DNA from: Ilumatobacteraceae bacterium
Lineage (GTDB): Bacteria; Actinomycetota; Acidimicrobiia; Acidimicrobiales; Ilumatobacteraceae
Length of the DNA: 64,000 nucleotides
Direction of reading: 5' to 3'
NCBI GenBank assembly: GCA_033344875.1
Contig: JAWPMO010000001.1
Location: 3,559,595-3,623,594, forward strand
In this document: positions 15,249 to 22,566 of the stretch, in pieces
Position numbering within the stretch: position 1 is the first letter of the stretch
How the letters are laid out: each line of letters starts with the position of its first letter
Made by a program: the position numbers and the translations under genes
The notes under the pieces: generated by a model
The model's database searches: none
Told to the model about the DNA's origin: nothing
What the model saw: the letters and a program-made list of their open reading frames with translations, nothing else

Positions 15249-16751
15249 ATGGCAACGAGAGGCGTCACCCGACCGATGGCCATTCGCGATGTGTCGGCAA
15301 GCGAGTCCGACGAAGAGTCACCGGGAACCGTGGAGCTGCTCGAGACCCACCACCGGGCCACGTTGTGGATCCCGTGGACGTTGATCCTGGTCGGGTTCTG
15401 GCTGGTGCTGGCGCCGTTCAGCTTCGGGTACCTTAACGAGACGCTGTGGGTGCAGCCCAGCGGCGGTCGCGGGGTGTGGTTCTTCGACACCGCCACCCAC
15501 GACGCTCTGCGCGCGAACCTCATGACCGTCTCCGACGTCGCATCGGGCGTGCTGTTGGTCGTGCTGGGTTGGCGAGCACTCAAGCCGGATCGTCCGGTCA
15601 GCCTGTGGGCGGCCTGCTTCGTCGGGATCTGGCTGGTGTTCGCCCCGGTGGTGCTGTGGTCGCCGACGGCTTCGGGCTTCCTCAACGACTCGATCGTCGG
15701 GTTGCTGGTGATCGCTCTGACCATCTTGATCCCGGGCATGCCGAACATGATCAAGTTCATGCAGATGGGGCCACCGGTGCCTCCCGGCTGGTCGTACAAC
15801 CCGTCCAGTTGGTCGCAACGCTCGATTTTGATCGCGCTCGGCTTTGCCGGCCTGGTGGTCTCCCGCTACCTGGCGGCTTACCAGTTGGGATACATCGATC
15901 ACGTCTGGGACCCCTTCTTCGGTTTCGAGTCGGGCTCCCAACCGGTTCTCGATTCGGAGATGTCTCACTTTTGGCCGATTTCCGACGCTGGTCTGGGCAC
16001 GGTTGCCTACTCGTTCGAGTTCCTCATGGGCTTCATGGGTGGCAGAGGGCGCTGGAGGACCATGCCGTGGATGGTCTCTCTGTTCGGCATCCTCGTCATA
16101 CCCCTGGGGCTGTCGCACATTGCTCTCGTCATGTCGCAGCCGGTGGTCGTGCATCACTGGTCGACGTTCGCGCTCCTCGCGGCGATGGTCATGTTGCCGA
16201 TGATCACGCTCACCGTCGACGAGGTCGTCGCAATGGGCCAACACGTCCGCGACGCCGCTCGGAGAGGTGACCGCGACGGCTCGACGTGGAAGGTGTTCTG
16301 GATGGGCGGCGATGCGAGCGACTCCACCCCCGACGAACGCACGCCGACGATCGCAGCCACACACGACAAGCCAGGCGATGTCTTTCGAGCATCGCTGTGG
16401 GGTGCGAGCGCACCGTGGAATCTCGTCGGCGTCGCCGTGCTCGGCCTGTGGCTGCTCGCTGCACCTGCCGTCTTCGGCATCGACATTCGCAGCGGCGCCG
16501 CCGACGTCGCCCACATCGGCGGTGCGTTCGTGGTCGTCGCGGCGGTCATCGCTCTCGCCGAACCGGTCCGGGCGATTCGGCTCATCAACGTGCCCGCGGG
16601 TGTCGTCGTCGCCGGGCTCGTGTTCTTCACCAACCCCGGCGCCGCCTATGCAGCTGCCGTCGCCATCACGGGTGTTGGCGTCGCCCTCCTGTCCGTGCGA
16701 CGGGGCCACATCGGGGAGTCCTACGGGAACTGGACCTCGCTGACGCGGTGA
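15249..16751 (+). CDS. Polytopic SPW-repeat membrane protein
   Basis: A 500-residue protein with about twelve hydrophobic helices. Two segments match the SPW repeat (a Trp-Pro-Trp-type start, then GxWLxxAPxxFG): LWIPWTLILVGFWLVLAPFS near residue 32 and SAPWNLVGVAVLGLWLLAAP near residue 396. SPW repeats occur in small membrane proteins and vitamin-K-epoxide-reductase-like proteins. No redox CxxC is visible here. ATG 15249 is preceded by TTGGAGGACCGAAC, a strong RBS. It lies downstream of palindrome copy 6. Role unknown. Confidence 0.75.
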   Translation: MATRGVTRPMAIRDVSASESDEESPGTVELLETHHRATLWIPWTLILVGFWLVLAPFSFGYLNETLWVQPSGGRGVWFFDTATHDALRANLMTVSDVASGVLLVVLGWRALKPDRPVSLWAACFVGIWLVFAPVVLWSPTASGFLNDSIVGLLVIALTILIPGMPNMIKFMQMGPPVPPGWSYNPSSWSQRSILIALGFAGLVVSRYLAAYQLGYIDHVWDPFFGFESGSQPVLDSEMSHFWPISDAGLGTVAYSFEFLMGFMGGRGRWRTMPWMVSLFGILVIPLGLSHIALVMSQPVVVHHWSTFALLAAMVMLPMITLTVDEVVAMGQHVRDAARRGDRDGSTWKVFWMGGDASDSTPDERTPTIAATHDKPGDVFRASLWGASAPWNLVGVAVLGLWLLAAPAVFGIDIRSGAADVAHIGGAFVVVAAVIALAEPVRAIRLINVPAGVVVAGLVFFTNPGAAYAAAVAITGVGVALLSVRRGHIGESYGNWTSLTR

Positions 16752-16758
16752 TGGGCCC

Positions 16759-16821
16759 CACCACCGTGGTGGATCACCGGGGCGCCCCCGGGACCTGAGA
16801 CGCCGGTATCGATTCCGGCGT
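16759..16821. terminator. Cluster of hairpins between convergent genes
   Basis: Three dyads follow one another: CCACCAC-C-GTGGTGG, CCGGGG-CGC-CCCCGG, and ACGCCGG with an 8-nt loop to CCGGCGT (16800-16821). They lie between the SPW-repeat gene and a convergent epimerase gene and probably end transcription from both sides. Confidence 0.55.
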
Positions 16822-16887
16822 GCTCCAGGTCGCCTGTTCAGTGTCGGACTCGATTGCAGTTCGTCATCCCGACGACCGTGACCCGCC

Positions 16888-17934
16888 TCACGGTGGCTCA
16901 CCGAAGCCGTTGACGTCATACCATCGGGCCGGATCGTCCTGTAGCGCTGCGGCCATTGCCGGGAGCGTTTCCCGAAGAGTGTGCTGCGGTCGCCAGCCGA
17001 GCAACGCCCGCGCTCGACTGGTGTCGAGGGCGTAGTGGTCGTCGGACCGTTCGACCATCCACGGCTGCACGAACGGATCCTCGCCGGGGAGACGATCTTG
17101 CAGCCAGGCGCCGACCTTGGCCGCCAGCTTGGGTACCGGGTACGTGCGCCCTGGCTCACCGTGCAGCAGCCGACCCAATCCGCGCTGCAGCTCGCCGAAA
17201 CTCATGGTGTCCTCTTCGCCGATGAGCAGCGGGGTTTCCGATGGCAGCTCGCTGCGATGCTCGACCGTCGCCACGATGGCGGCGACGACGTCGTCGAGAT
17301 GAACGAAGGCCGAGCCTCGCTCGAGGCTGCCCGGGTAAAAGCGGCCGGTGATGCGCTTTTCGTAGATCCGGCGCATCTGGTCAGCCAGTGGCGGCGAGTG
17401 CCCCATCTCGTCGTAGGCGCCGGCGATGCGCAGCAGCACCGCTGGGATCTCGCCGCGCCGCGCCGCGATCACCCGCTCGGTCGCCGCCTTGGAAGCCGGA
17501 TAGGCCCACGTCGGAGCCAGCGGAGACTCCTCGGAAATGCGTTGCCCCGGTACGACGGGGGCGTGGACCAGCATCGTGCTCGAAAACACGAACTGCTCGA
17601 CGTCGAACGACCGGAGCCCGTCGAGCAGGCGGGCCGTACCTTCGATCGTCACATCCCGATAACGCGAGCTCGGAGCCCCGGAGAAGTCGTAGTAGGCGGC
17701 AAGGTGCACGACCGACGCAAGGCGATCGCCGTACGCGTACGCGACGCGCGCCAAACCTGTCTCGACGCTCGCGTCCGACGTGACATCGACGCACACGCAT
17801 TCGGCCTCCACCGGTGGGTGAGGATCGCCCGCCCGGTCGAACCCGACGACTTGGAAGCGCTCGGCAAGTGCGCGGACGACGCGCGAGCCGATCAGACCAC
17901 TGCTCCCCGTCACCACGACGACATCTCCGGGCAT
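16888..17934 (-). CDS. NAD-dependent epimerase/dehydratase (extended SDR)
   Basis: A 348-residue Rossmann protein. It has the NAD motif TGSSGLIGS at the N-terminus, a VHLAAY segment and the catalytic YPASK (Tyr-x3-Lys, about residue 155). A substrate-binding C-terminal half follows, with GRFYPGSLERGSAFVHLDDV. Extended SDRs of this type change sugar nucleotides or related substrates; this substrate cannot be told. ATG 17934 is preceded by GGGGAAGG at 9 nt. No metal link is apparent and no CCTACA palindrome precedes it, so it may be a bystander. Confidence 0.85.
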   Translation of the reverse strand: MPGDVVVVTGSSGLIGSRVVRALAERFQVVGFDRAGDPHPPVEAECVCVDVTSDASVETGLARVAYAYGDRLASVVHLAAYYDFSGAPSSRYRDVTIEGTARLLDGLRSFDVEQFVFSSTMLVHAPVVPGQRISEESPLAPTWAYPASKAATERVIAARRGEIPAVLLRIAGAYDEMGHSPPLADQMRRIYEKRITGRFYPGSLERGSAFVHLDDVVAAIVATVEHRSELPSETPLLIGEEDTMSFGELQRGLGRLLHGEPGRTYPVPKLAAKVGAWLQDRLPGEDPFVQPWMVERSDDHYALDTSRARALLGWRPQHTLRETLPAMAAALQDDPARWYDVNGFGEPP

Positions 17935-18066
17935 GGTCGTCAACCTTCCCCATATGACCGTGTCGCAAACCGTTCCACCGGATCACGTCTCCGATGCTGA
18001 CTCCCTCCACAGCGCGAGAGCGCCGCGCCGGGTTTGCGTTGCGTCGCCAGGCGATCCTTCACCGCA

Positions 18067-18384
18067 TCAACGACCCGAGACCATCTCGGCGTGCATCTTC
18101 CTCATCTCCGGATGTCGGGACATCATGTGCGCGTGCATCCGGCGCATCTCGGCCGAACCCGACATCATCTGGCCGTGCATGCGCCCCATCGGGCCGGCAT
18201 CCAACATCTCCATGTCGTCCATCATCGACCCGTGGCTGAGTGTGTCGTCGCCTTCCGATTCGGCGATGGCACCGGCGATCGAGCCGACACCGACGACACC
18301 GGCCACGACCGCAGCCGCAGCCGCAGCCGCAGTGGCGCCGATACGTCGAAACGGACGGGGAGTGTTTCGGAAAATGAGCTTCAT
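18067..18384 (-). CDS. Exported Met/His-rich protein, probable envelope copper-binding protein
   Basis: The 105-residue protein has an Ala-rich signal or anchor (about residues 16-41). The rest is dominated by Met and His: HGSMMDDMEMLDAG, then repeated M-R-R-M-H-A-H-M-M and M-R-K-M-H-A-E-M units. MxxM and HMM clusters bind Cu(I) and Ag(I) in CusF-, PcoE- and SilE-like proteins, though there is no sequence family match. The gene is directly behind palindrome copy 7: the arm supplies TAGGTT as -10, and 6 nt later comes ATG, so the mRNA is probably leaderless. A metal sponge outside the membrane is the best reading. Confidence 0.78.
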   Translation of the reverse strand: MKLIFRNTPRPFRRIGATAAAAAAAVVAGVVGVGSIAGAIAESEGDDTLSHGSMMDDMEMLDAGPMGRMHGQMMSGSAEMRRMHAHMMSRHPEMRKMHAEMVSGR

Positions 18385-18392
18385 GATTTCAA

Positions 18393-18407
18393 CCTACACG
18401 TTGTGGG
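18393..18407. promoter_or_regulatory. CCTACA-n3-TGTAGG operator, copy 7
   Basis: CCTACACGTTGTGGG: 11 of 12 positions. It ends 8 nt before the ATG of the Met-rich gene on the minus strand. The minus-strand reading of the left arm, TGTAGGTTGAAATC then ATG, matches the sequence after copy 2 (1069-1082). Confidence 0.7.
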
Positions 18408-18542
18408 TTCTCTTTCACCGCGGTCTCGCGTTCGGACGGCAGCCTGCGACGTCCGAGCATCAGGTGAACCGAACCAATGTCCCCAGCCAGCGGGCCCCAA
18501 GGCACTCACCGACAAAGACGTCATCGGCGGAGTGGAATTAAT

Positions 18543-18557
18543 CCTACAGAGTGTAGG
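18543..18557. promoter_or_regulatory. CCTACA-n3-TGTAGG operator, copy 8 (perfect)
   Basis: CCTACAGAGTGTAGG matches all 12 palindrome positions and ends 8 nt before the lgt GTG. TAGGTT (18554-18559) would be the -10, followed by 6 nt and then the start codon. Confidence 0.82.
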
Positions 18558-18565
18558 TTGCAAGT

Positions 18566-19414
18566 GTGTTGGCTTCGATTCCCAGTCCGTCGTTCAACCA
18601 GTTCGACCTGGGGCCGCTCTCGGTGAGCCTCTACGGGCTGATGATCGCGCTCGGAGTGATCGCTGCCGCGCGACTCGCTGAGCGACGGTGGGCCGCACGA
18701 GGTGGAGACCCTGACGACATGGGCTCCATCGCGATCTGGGCCGTCGCCGCTGGTGTCGTGGGGGCGCGTCTCTACCATGTGATCACCGACTGGAGACGTT
18801 TCGAAGGGCGATGGCTCGAGATCTTCGCGATCTGGGAAGGCGGTCTCGGTATTCCGGGCGGCTTGGTCGCCGGCACGGCGGTCGGAGCCTGGATCGCGCA
18901 CCGCCGCAACATCCCGGTGCTTCGGCTCCTCGATGCGGCCGCTCCTGCGATCCCGATCGCCCAGGCCATCGGCCGGCTCGGCAACTGGTTCAACCAGGAG
19001 TTGTTCGGTGAGCCGACCGACCTTCCGTGGGCGCTTCGCATCGATCCGATGCATCGCCCGGCCGGTCTGGCCGCGGTCGAGACCTATCATCCAACCTTCC
19101 TCTACGAAGCGCTCGGCAACCTCATCCTCGCGATGCTTCTCGTGTTCGCAGTCGAACGACGCTTCCGGCTGCGGCCCGGTCAACTCTTCACCATCTACGT
19201 GGGCGGCTACGCGCTTCTGCGTTTCGGCGTGGAATCGATCCGCATCGACACCGCGAGCGAGATCCTCGGCTGGCGGGTCAACCTGTGGACGAGTGCGATC
19301 ACGATCGCCGTCGCGGCAGCTATCGTCGTCGCCCGGCGCCGGCCCGCCGAGCGGGAGCCCAGCCCTGGTCGTGTCGACGACCTCGACGAGTCTGAACCGG
19401 CGCCTCGAACCTGA
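18566..19414 (+). CDS. lgt: Prolipoprotein diacylglyceryl transferase
   Basis: A 282-residue polytopic membrane enzyme with the Lgt signature GRLGNWFNQELFG (about residues 136-148). It attaches diacylglycerol to the lipobox Cys of prelipoproteins. It starts at GTG 18566 right behind a perfect operator, without an RBS, suggesting a leaderless transcript. The island also encodes LspA (26973), the next enzyme of the pathway, and several lipoproteins related to metals or redox chemistry (21660, 31130, 46306, 49587, 50677, 57415). It is probably a second copy next to a chromosomal lgt. Confidence 0.95.
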   Translation: MLASIPSPSFNQFDLGPLSVSLYGLMIALGVIAAARLAERRWAARGGDPDDMGSIAIWAVAAGVVGARLYHVITDWRRFEGRWLEIFAIWEGGLGIPGGLVAGTAVGAWIAHRRNIPVLRLLDAAAPAIPIAQAIGRLGNWFNQELFGEPTDLPWALRIDPMHRPAGLAAVETYHPTFLYEALGNLILAMLLVFAVERRFRLRPGQLFTIYVGGYALLRFGVESIRIDTASEILGWRVNLWTSAITIAVAAAIVVARRRPAEREPSPGRVDDLDESEPAPRT

Positions 19415-19425
19415 TCGGAGTGGCC

Positions 19426-20058
19426 ATGTCGTCGGTCAAGCGTCCAATCTTCGCCCGCATCTACACCCGGTTCTCGCAGGCCGCCGAGAAGGCCGGCACG
19501 GCTGCCCATCGAGACGAGCTGCTCGGCGGCGTCGCCGGTCGCGTGATCGAAGTCGGAGCGGGGAACGGACTGAACTTCACCCACTACCCGTCATCGGTCG
19601 TCGAAGTCGTCGCCGTCGAACCGGAGCCGTACCTGAGGGATCGAGCATCCGAGGAGGCTGAGCGCGCTTCGGTGCCGATCACGGTGATGCCGGGGACAGC
19701 GGAAGACCTTCCGGCTGACGACGAGTCGTTCGACATCGCTGTCACATCCTTGGTCCTCTGCTCCGTCCTCGACCCGTCACGTGCCCTTCAAGAGATCAAG
19801 CGGGTGCTGCGGCCGGGCGGCGAGCTTCGCTTCTTCGAACACGTTCGATCACACGATCATCGGCTGGCTCGCGTCCAGACCGTCGCCGACAAGACGATCT
19901 GGCCACGCGTCGCGGGCGGGTGTCACGCAGCCCGCGACACTCGCCAGGCGATCGCCGATGCGGGGTTCGAGATCGACGACGAGCGACGCTTCGACTTCAG
20001 ACCGTGCTCGCTCGCGTTCCTCACTGCCCCACACATCATCGGACGTGCACGCCGATGA
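19426..20058 (+). CDS. Class I SAM-dependent methyltransferase
   Basis: A 210-residue protein with Rossmann-type methyltransferase motifs: VIEVGAGNGLNF (SAM loop, about residues 40-51), VVAVEPEPYL (acidic residue after beta2), DIAVTSLVLCSV and VLRPGGELRFFEHV. It resembles UbiE- or METTL7-like enzymes acting on small molecules or lipids. The ATG at 19426 is chosen because GGAG lies 5 nt upstream. It is 11 nt after lgt and so in the lgt unit under palindrome copy 8. Substrate unknown. Confidence 0.83.
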   Translation: MSSVKRPIFARIYTRFSQAAEKAGTAAHRDELLGGVAGRVIEVGAGNGLNFTHYPSSVVEVVAVEPEPYLRDRASEEAERASVPITVMPGTAEDLPADDESFDIAVTSLVLCSVLDPSRALQEIKRVLRPGGELRFFEHVRSHDHRLARVQTVADKTIWPRVAGGCHAARDTRQAIADAGFEIDDERRFDFRPCSLAFLTAPHIIGRARR

Positions 20059-20108
20059 CGCTCCCCGCGACGACGGATCATGTGACGCTGGTGTCGGCGG
20101 GGCGTCAT
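20055..20108. terminator. Inverted repeat over the methyltransferase stop codon
   Basis: The arms ATGACGC(t)CCCCGC (20055-20068) and GCGGGGCGTCAT (20097-20108) pair with one bulged T and a 28-nt loop. It could end the lgt-methyltransferase transcript or be a regulatory structure ahead of the BlaI-like gene. Confidence 0.4.
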
Positions 20109-20191
20109 AGCCGCCCACTCAGCCCGCCTGGAGAGCATCCCAGATGTATCGTCCGCCGGCAGGGCAGGTTGCGGAGTGTTGGCCGCGACTC

Positions 20192-20206
20192 ACTACGCTG
20201 TGTGGG
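20192..20206. promoter_or_regulatory. Degenerate copy of the CCTACA palindrome before the BlaI-like gene
   Basis: ACTACGCTGTGTGGG keeps 9 of 12 palindrome positions and ends 24 nt before GTG 20231. It would allow weak autoregulation, as BlaI-type repressors usually control their own operon. On sequence alone it is only suggestive. Confidence 0.35.
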
Positions 20207-20230
20207 ACCAACGAGTCGAGAGGTGTGTGC

Positions 20231-20614
20231 GTGCCGGAGAGCAAACGGAGGCGAAGGCAACGTGGCGGTGGCGAGCTCGAGTCGGCCGTCATGGACGTAC
20301 TCTGGGATCACGGCGGCTGGATGACGCCGGGCGAAGTGCACGAGGCGATCGGTGACGACCTCGCCTACAACACGGTGTTGACGATCATCTCGAGACTCGC
20401 GGACAAGTGTCGGTTGGAGCGGCAACGCGACGGCCGCTCGTACGCGTACCGACCGCTGCAGACCCGCGACGAGTACGTCGCGGCGAGGATGAGCACCGTG
20501 TTCGGCGAAGCGAAGGACCGATCGGTCGCGATGGTCGGCTTCCTCGAAACGCTCGGTGACGACGACCGCACGCAGCTGCGACGAATGCTCGACGGACGTC
20601 GTCGGGACCGCTGA
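20231..20614 (+). CDS. BlaI/MecI/CopY-family transcriptional repressor
   Basis: A 127-residue winged-helix protein of the penicillinase-repressor family: ELESAVMDVLWDHGGWMTPGEV is split across helix 1 and 2, and YNTVLTIISRLADKCRLERQRDG forms the recognition helix and wing. A short dimerisation region follows. The C-terminal CxC cysteines that bind copper in CopY are absent; only Cys57 or so, in the wing region, is present. The GTG at 20231 has AGAGG at 7 nt. It overlaps the M56 gene by one base (TGATG). BlaI-type proteins bind TACA/TGTA half-sites, so it is the best candidate to bind the ten palindromes in this region. Regulation of copper genes by it is inference. Confidence 0.88.
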   Translation: MPESKRRRRQRGGGELESAVMDVLWDHGGWMTPGEVHEAIGDDLAYNTVLTIISRLADKCRLERQRDGRSYAYRPLQTRDEYVAARMSTVFGEAKDRSVAMVGFLETLGDDDRTQLRRMLDGRRRDR

Positions 20615-21555
20615 TGATGTTCGCCATCATTGCCGTCGCGGCGGTCGTGCTCGCCTCACTTCCGGTACTGTTTCGCCGCGCCGGGCGACGGCTCCCACCG
20701 GCAGAGTGGACCATCCTCTGCGTCGTCGCGTTGGCCGGCGCCGTCGTGCTCGTCGAGTTGGCGTTGCTCCTGGTGGCCGCACCGGTCGCGTTGTCGATCG
20801 TGGGTCTCCACTCCTTTGCGGCCGTGTGCGACGAAATGCTCGGCTCCCTTGCCGCCATCGGCCACTGGCTCGGCCCGGTCGCCGCAGCAGCAGCGTTGGT
20901 CCTCCCCGCCGCCGTCGTCCATCAATGGCGACGCATCTCTGGTCGATCCGCCGAGCTGTGGATCGAGCCCGGACTCGGTCGGCACGAGTACAGCGACGAG
21001 CTCGAACTCGTCGTTCTGCCAACAGTCGCCGCAATCGCCTATTGCGTTGCCCGTCCTCGGGCCCAGGTCGTGGTGTCGGAAGGTCTCGTCCGCCAACTCC
21101 CACCCGATCAACTCGATGCGGTCCTGGCTCACGAGCGGGCTCACCTCGCGTGCCGGCACCCCGCGATTCTTCGTCTCGTCGCGACCGCCGCGACGGTGCT
21201 GGCGTGGTGGCCGCCGGCACGAGCCTCGGACCGGGTGGCGCGCGCCGCTATCGAGCAGTGGGCCGACGACGTCGCCATCAACGGCGACCATCGCCGCCGG
21301 GGTGCCCTGCGATCGGCGCTGTTGGGTCTCGCGCTGGTCGAAGCACCCAGCGGTGTGCCTGCATTCTCGCCTGCCGAGGCCACTGCAGGCCGCGTCGAGG
21401 CCCTCGCCGGCCACGGGGCGGCAGGGGCCACGAGAAGGCTGGGCATGTACCTGCCGGGTGCGCTGCTCGGCACGACCGTTGCCGCAACGCTGTTCTCGTG
21501 CGTTGCGGCCATCCCGCCGGCACTGGCCTTCATCCGAGAGTGCTGCTCATTCTGA
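20614..21555 (+). CDS. M56-family membrane metalloprotease (BlaR-like partner)
   Basis: A 313-residue membrane protein with several N-terminal helices and the zinc-protease motif LAHERAHL (HExxH, about residue 173), then EQWADDVA (distal Glu). Further hydrophobic segments follow. M56 proteases are encoded next to BlaI repressors and cut them on a signal. BlaR1 has a large extracellular penicillin sensor; this protein has none and ends with ECCSF, so the signal is unknown and might involve thiols or metal. The overlapping gene order is the actinobacterial BlaI-BlaR arrangement. Confidence 0.87.
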   Translation: MMFAIIAVAAVVLASLPVLFRRAGRRLPPAEWTILCVVALAGAVVLVELALLLVAAPVALSIVGLHSFAAVCDEMLGSLAAIGHWLGPVAAAAALVLPAAVVHQWRRISGRSAELWIEPGLGRHEYSDELELVVLPTVAAIAYCVARPRAQVVVSEGLVRQLPPDQLDAVLAHERAHLACRHPAILRLVATAATVLAWWPPARASDRVARAAIEQWADDVAINGDHRRRGALRSALLGLALVEAPSGVPAFSPAEATAGRVEALAGHGAAGATRRLGMYLPGALLGTTVAATLFSCVAAIPPALAFIRECCSF

Positions 21556-21635
21556 GCACGCACACGATCGGTGGATTCCCCCTACGGATCTCATGACTTC
21601 GAGGGCAGCCGACTCGCCAGCGCGAGCCAGTTGTA

Positions 21636-21650
21636 CTTACGACCTGTAGG
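21636..21650. promoter_or_regulatory. CCTACA-n3-TGTAGG operator, copy 9
   Basis: CTTACGACCTGTAGG: 10 of 12 positions with a perfect right arm, ending 9 nt before ATG 21660. TAGGAT (21647-21652) is a good -10 and is 7 nt from the ATG. Confidence 0.62.
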
Positions 21651-21659
21651 ATTTCGCCG

Positions 21660-22544
21660 ATGTGCACGACGACGAGACCTGTCCGGAGACGACTCGCCGC
21701 GGCGACAGGAGTCTTGACGCTCTTGGCACTGGCGAGTGGGTGCGGGTCGGACGACCAGCCCAGTTCTGTCGTCGGCGATGTCGAAGTTGCGCATGTTCAC
21801 GGACTCGGCATCAACCCCGCCGATGGTGCGCTCATCGTCGCCACCCACAACGGCGCGTTCCGCATCGCGACTGATGCCGACGAGGCACGACCGATCGGGC
21901 AGGACCGGCAGGACACGATGGGGTTCACGGTCGCCGGGGCCGACCACTTCCTCGGCTCGGGCCATCCCGACGCCGCGGGACGTGCGGCAGGGCAGCCCGC
22001 ACTCCTCGGTCTCATCGAATCGACCGATGCAGGCGCGACGTGGACGCCGATCTCGCTCAGCGGTGAGGTCGACTTCCATGCGCTCGCCGCCCGACACGAC
22101 CAGGTCTACGGCTGGGACTCGGGCACCAGCCGGTTCATGGTCTCGACCGATGGCATCGAGTGGGACATTCGCTCGACAGTCGCAATATTCGACTTCGCCG
22201 TCGACCCAGGCGACGCCAACCACATCATCGCATCCGGACCCGACGGCCTCCTCGAGTCGTCCGACGGCGGTACGACGTGGGAAACGATCGATGGCCCACT
22301 GGTCGTCACGTTGAGCTGGGATGACTCAGCCGGTCTCTGGGGCGTCGCACCCGACGGCGGCACACACCGCCTCGAGACGTCCGGCTGGGTCTCGGGCGGC
22401 ACACTGCCCGGCCAGCCACAAGCTCTGCTGGCCACCGCTGACTCCCTGTACGCGGCAGCGTTCGACGATGAGGAACGGACCGGGATCTACCGTTCGACCA
22501 ACGATGGCGAGACGTGGGATCTGTACTACCGCGACGACTCGTGA
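21660..22544 (+). CDS. Sialidase-fold lipoprotein (F510_1955-like)
   Basis: A 294-residue protein. The N-terminal signal ends in a lipobox-like LASGC (about residues 25-29), predicting a lipoprotein. The rest is a beta-propeller of BNR/Asp-box type (STDAGATWTPI, SSDGGTTWETI, STNDGETWDLY). It begins with VAHVHGLGINPADGALIVAT, typical of the F510_1955 glycosylhydrolase-like group, often seen beside metal genes. The HVHG stretch could bind metal. It is behind palindrome copy 9 and probably leaderless. Enzymatic activity is doubtful; no sialidase arginine triad can be assigned. Confidence 0.8.
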   Translation: MCTTTRPVRRRLAAATGVLTLLALASGCGSDDQPSSVVGDVEVAHVHGLGINPADGALIVATHNGAFRIATDADEARPIGQDRQDTMGFTVAGADHFLGSGHPDAAGRAAGQPALLGLIESTDAGATWTPISLSGEVDFHALAARHDQVYGWDSGTSRFMVSTDGIEWDIRSTVAIFDFAVDPGDANHIIASGPDGLLESSDGGTTWETIDGPLVVTLSWDDSAGLWGVAPDGGTHRLETSGWVSGGTLPGQPQALLATADSLYAAAFDDEERTGIYRSTNDGETWDLYYRDDS

Positions 22545-22566
22545 TCGGTGCCACAGCAGCCGGGAA

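Noticed and set aside
15318-17159. 613-codon open frame on the minus strand
   Set aside because: It runs antisense to the SPW-repeat gene and into the epimerase. Composition is His/Arg/Asp-rich with no domain, typical of an antisense shadow in GC-rich DNA.
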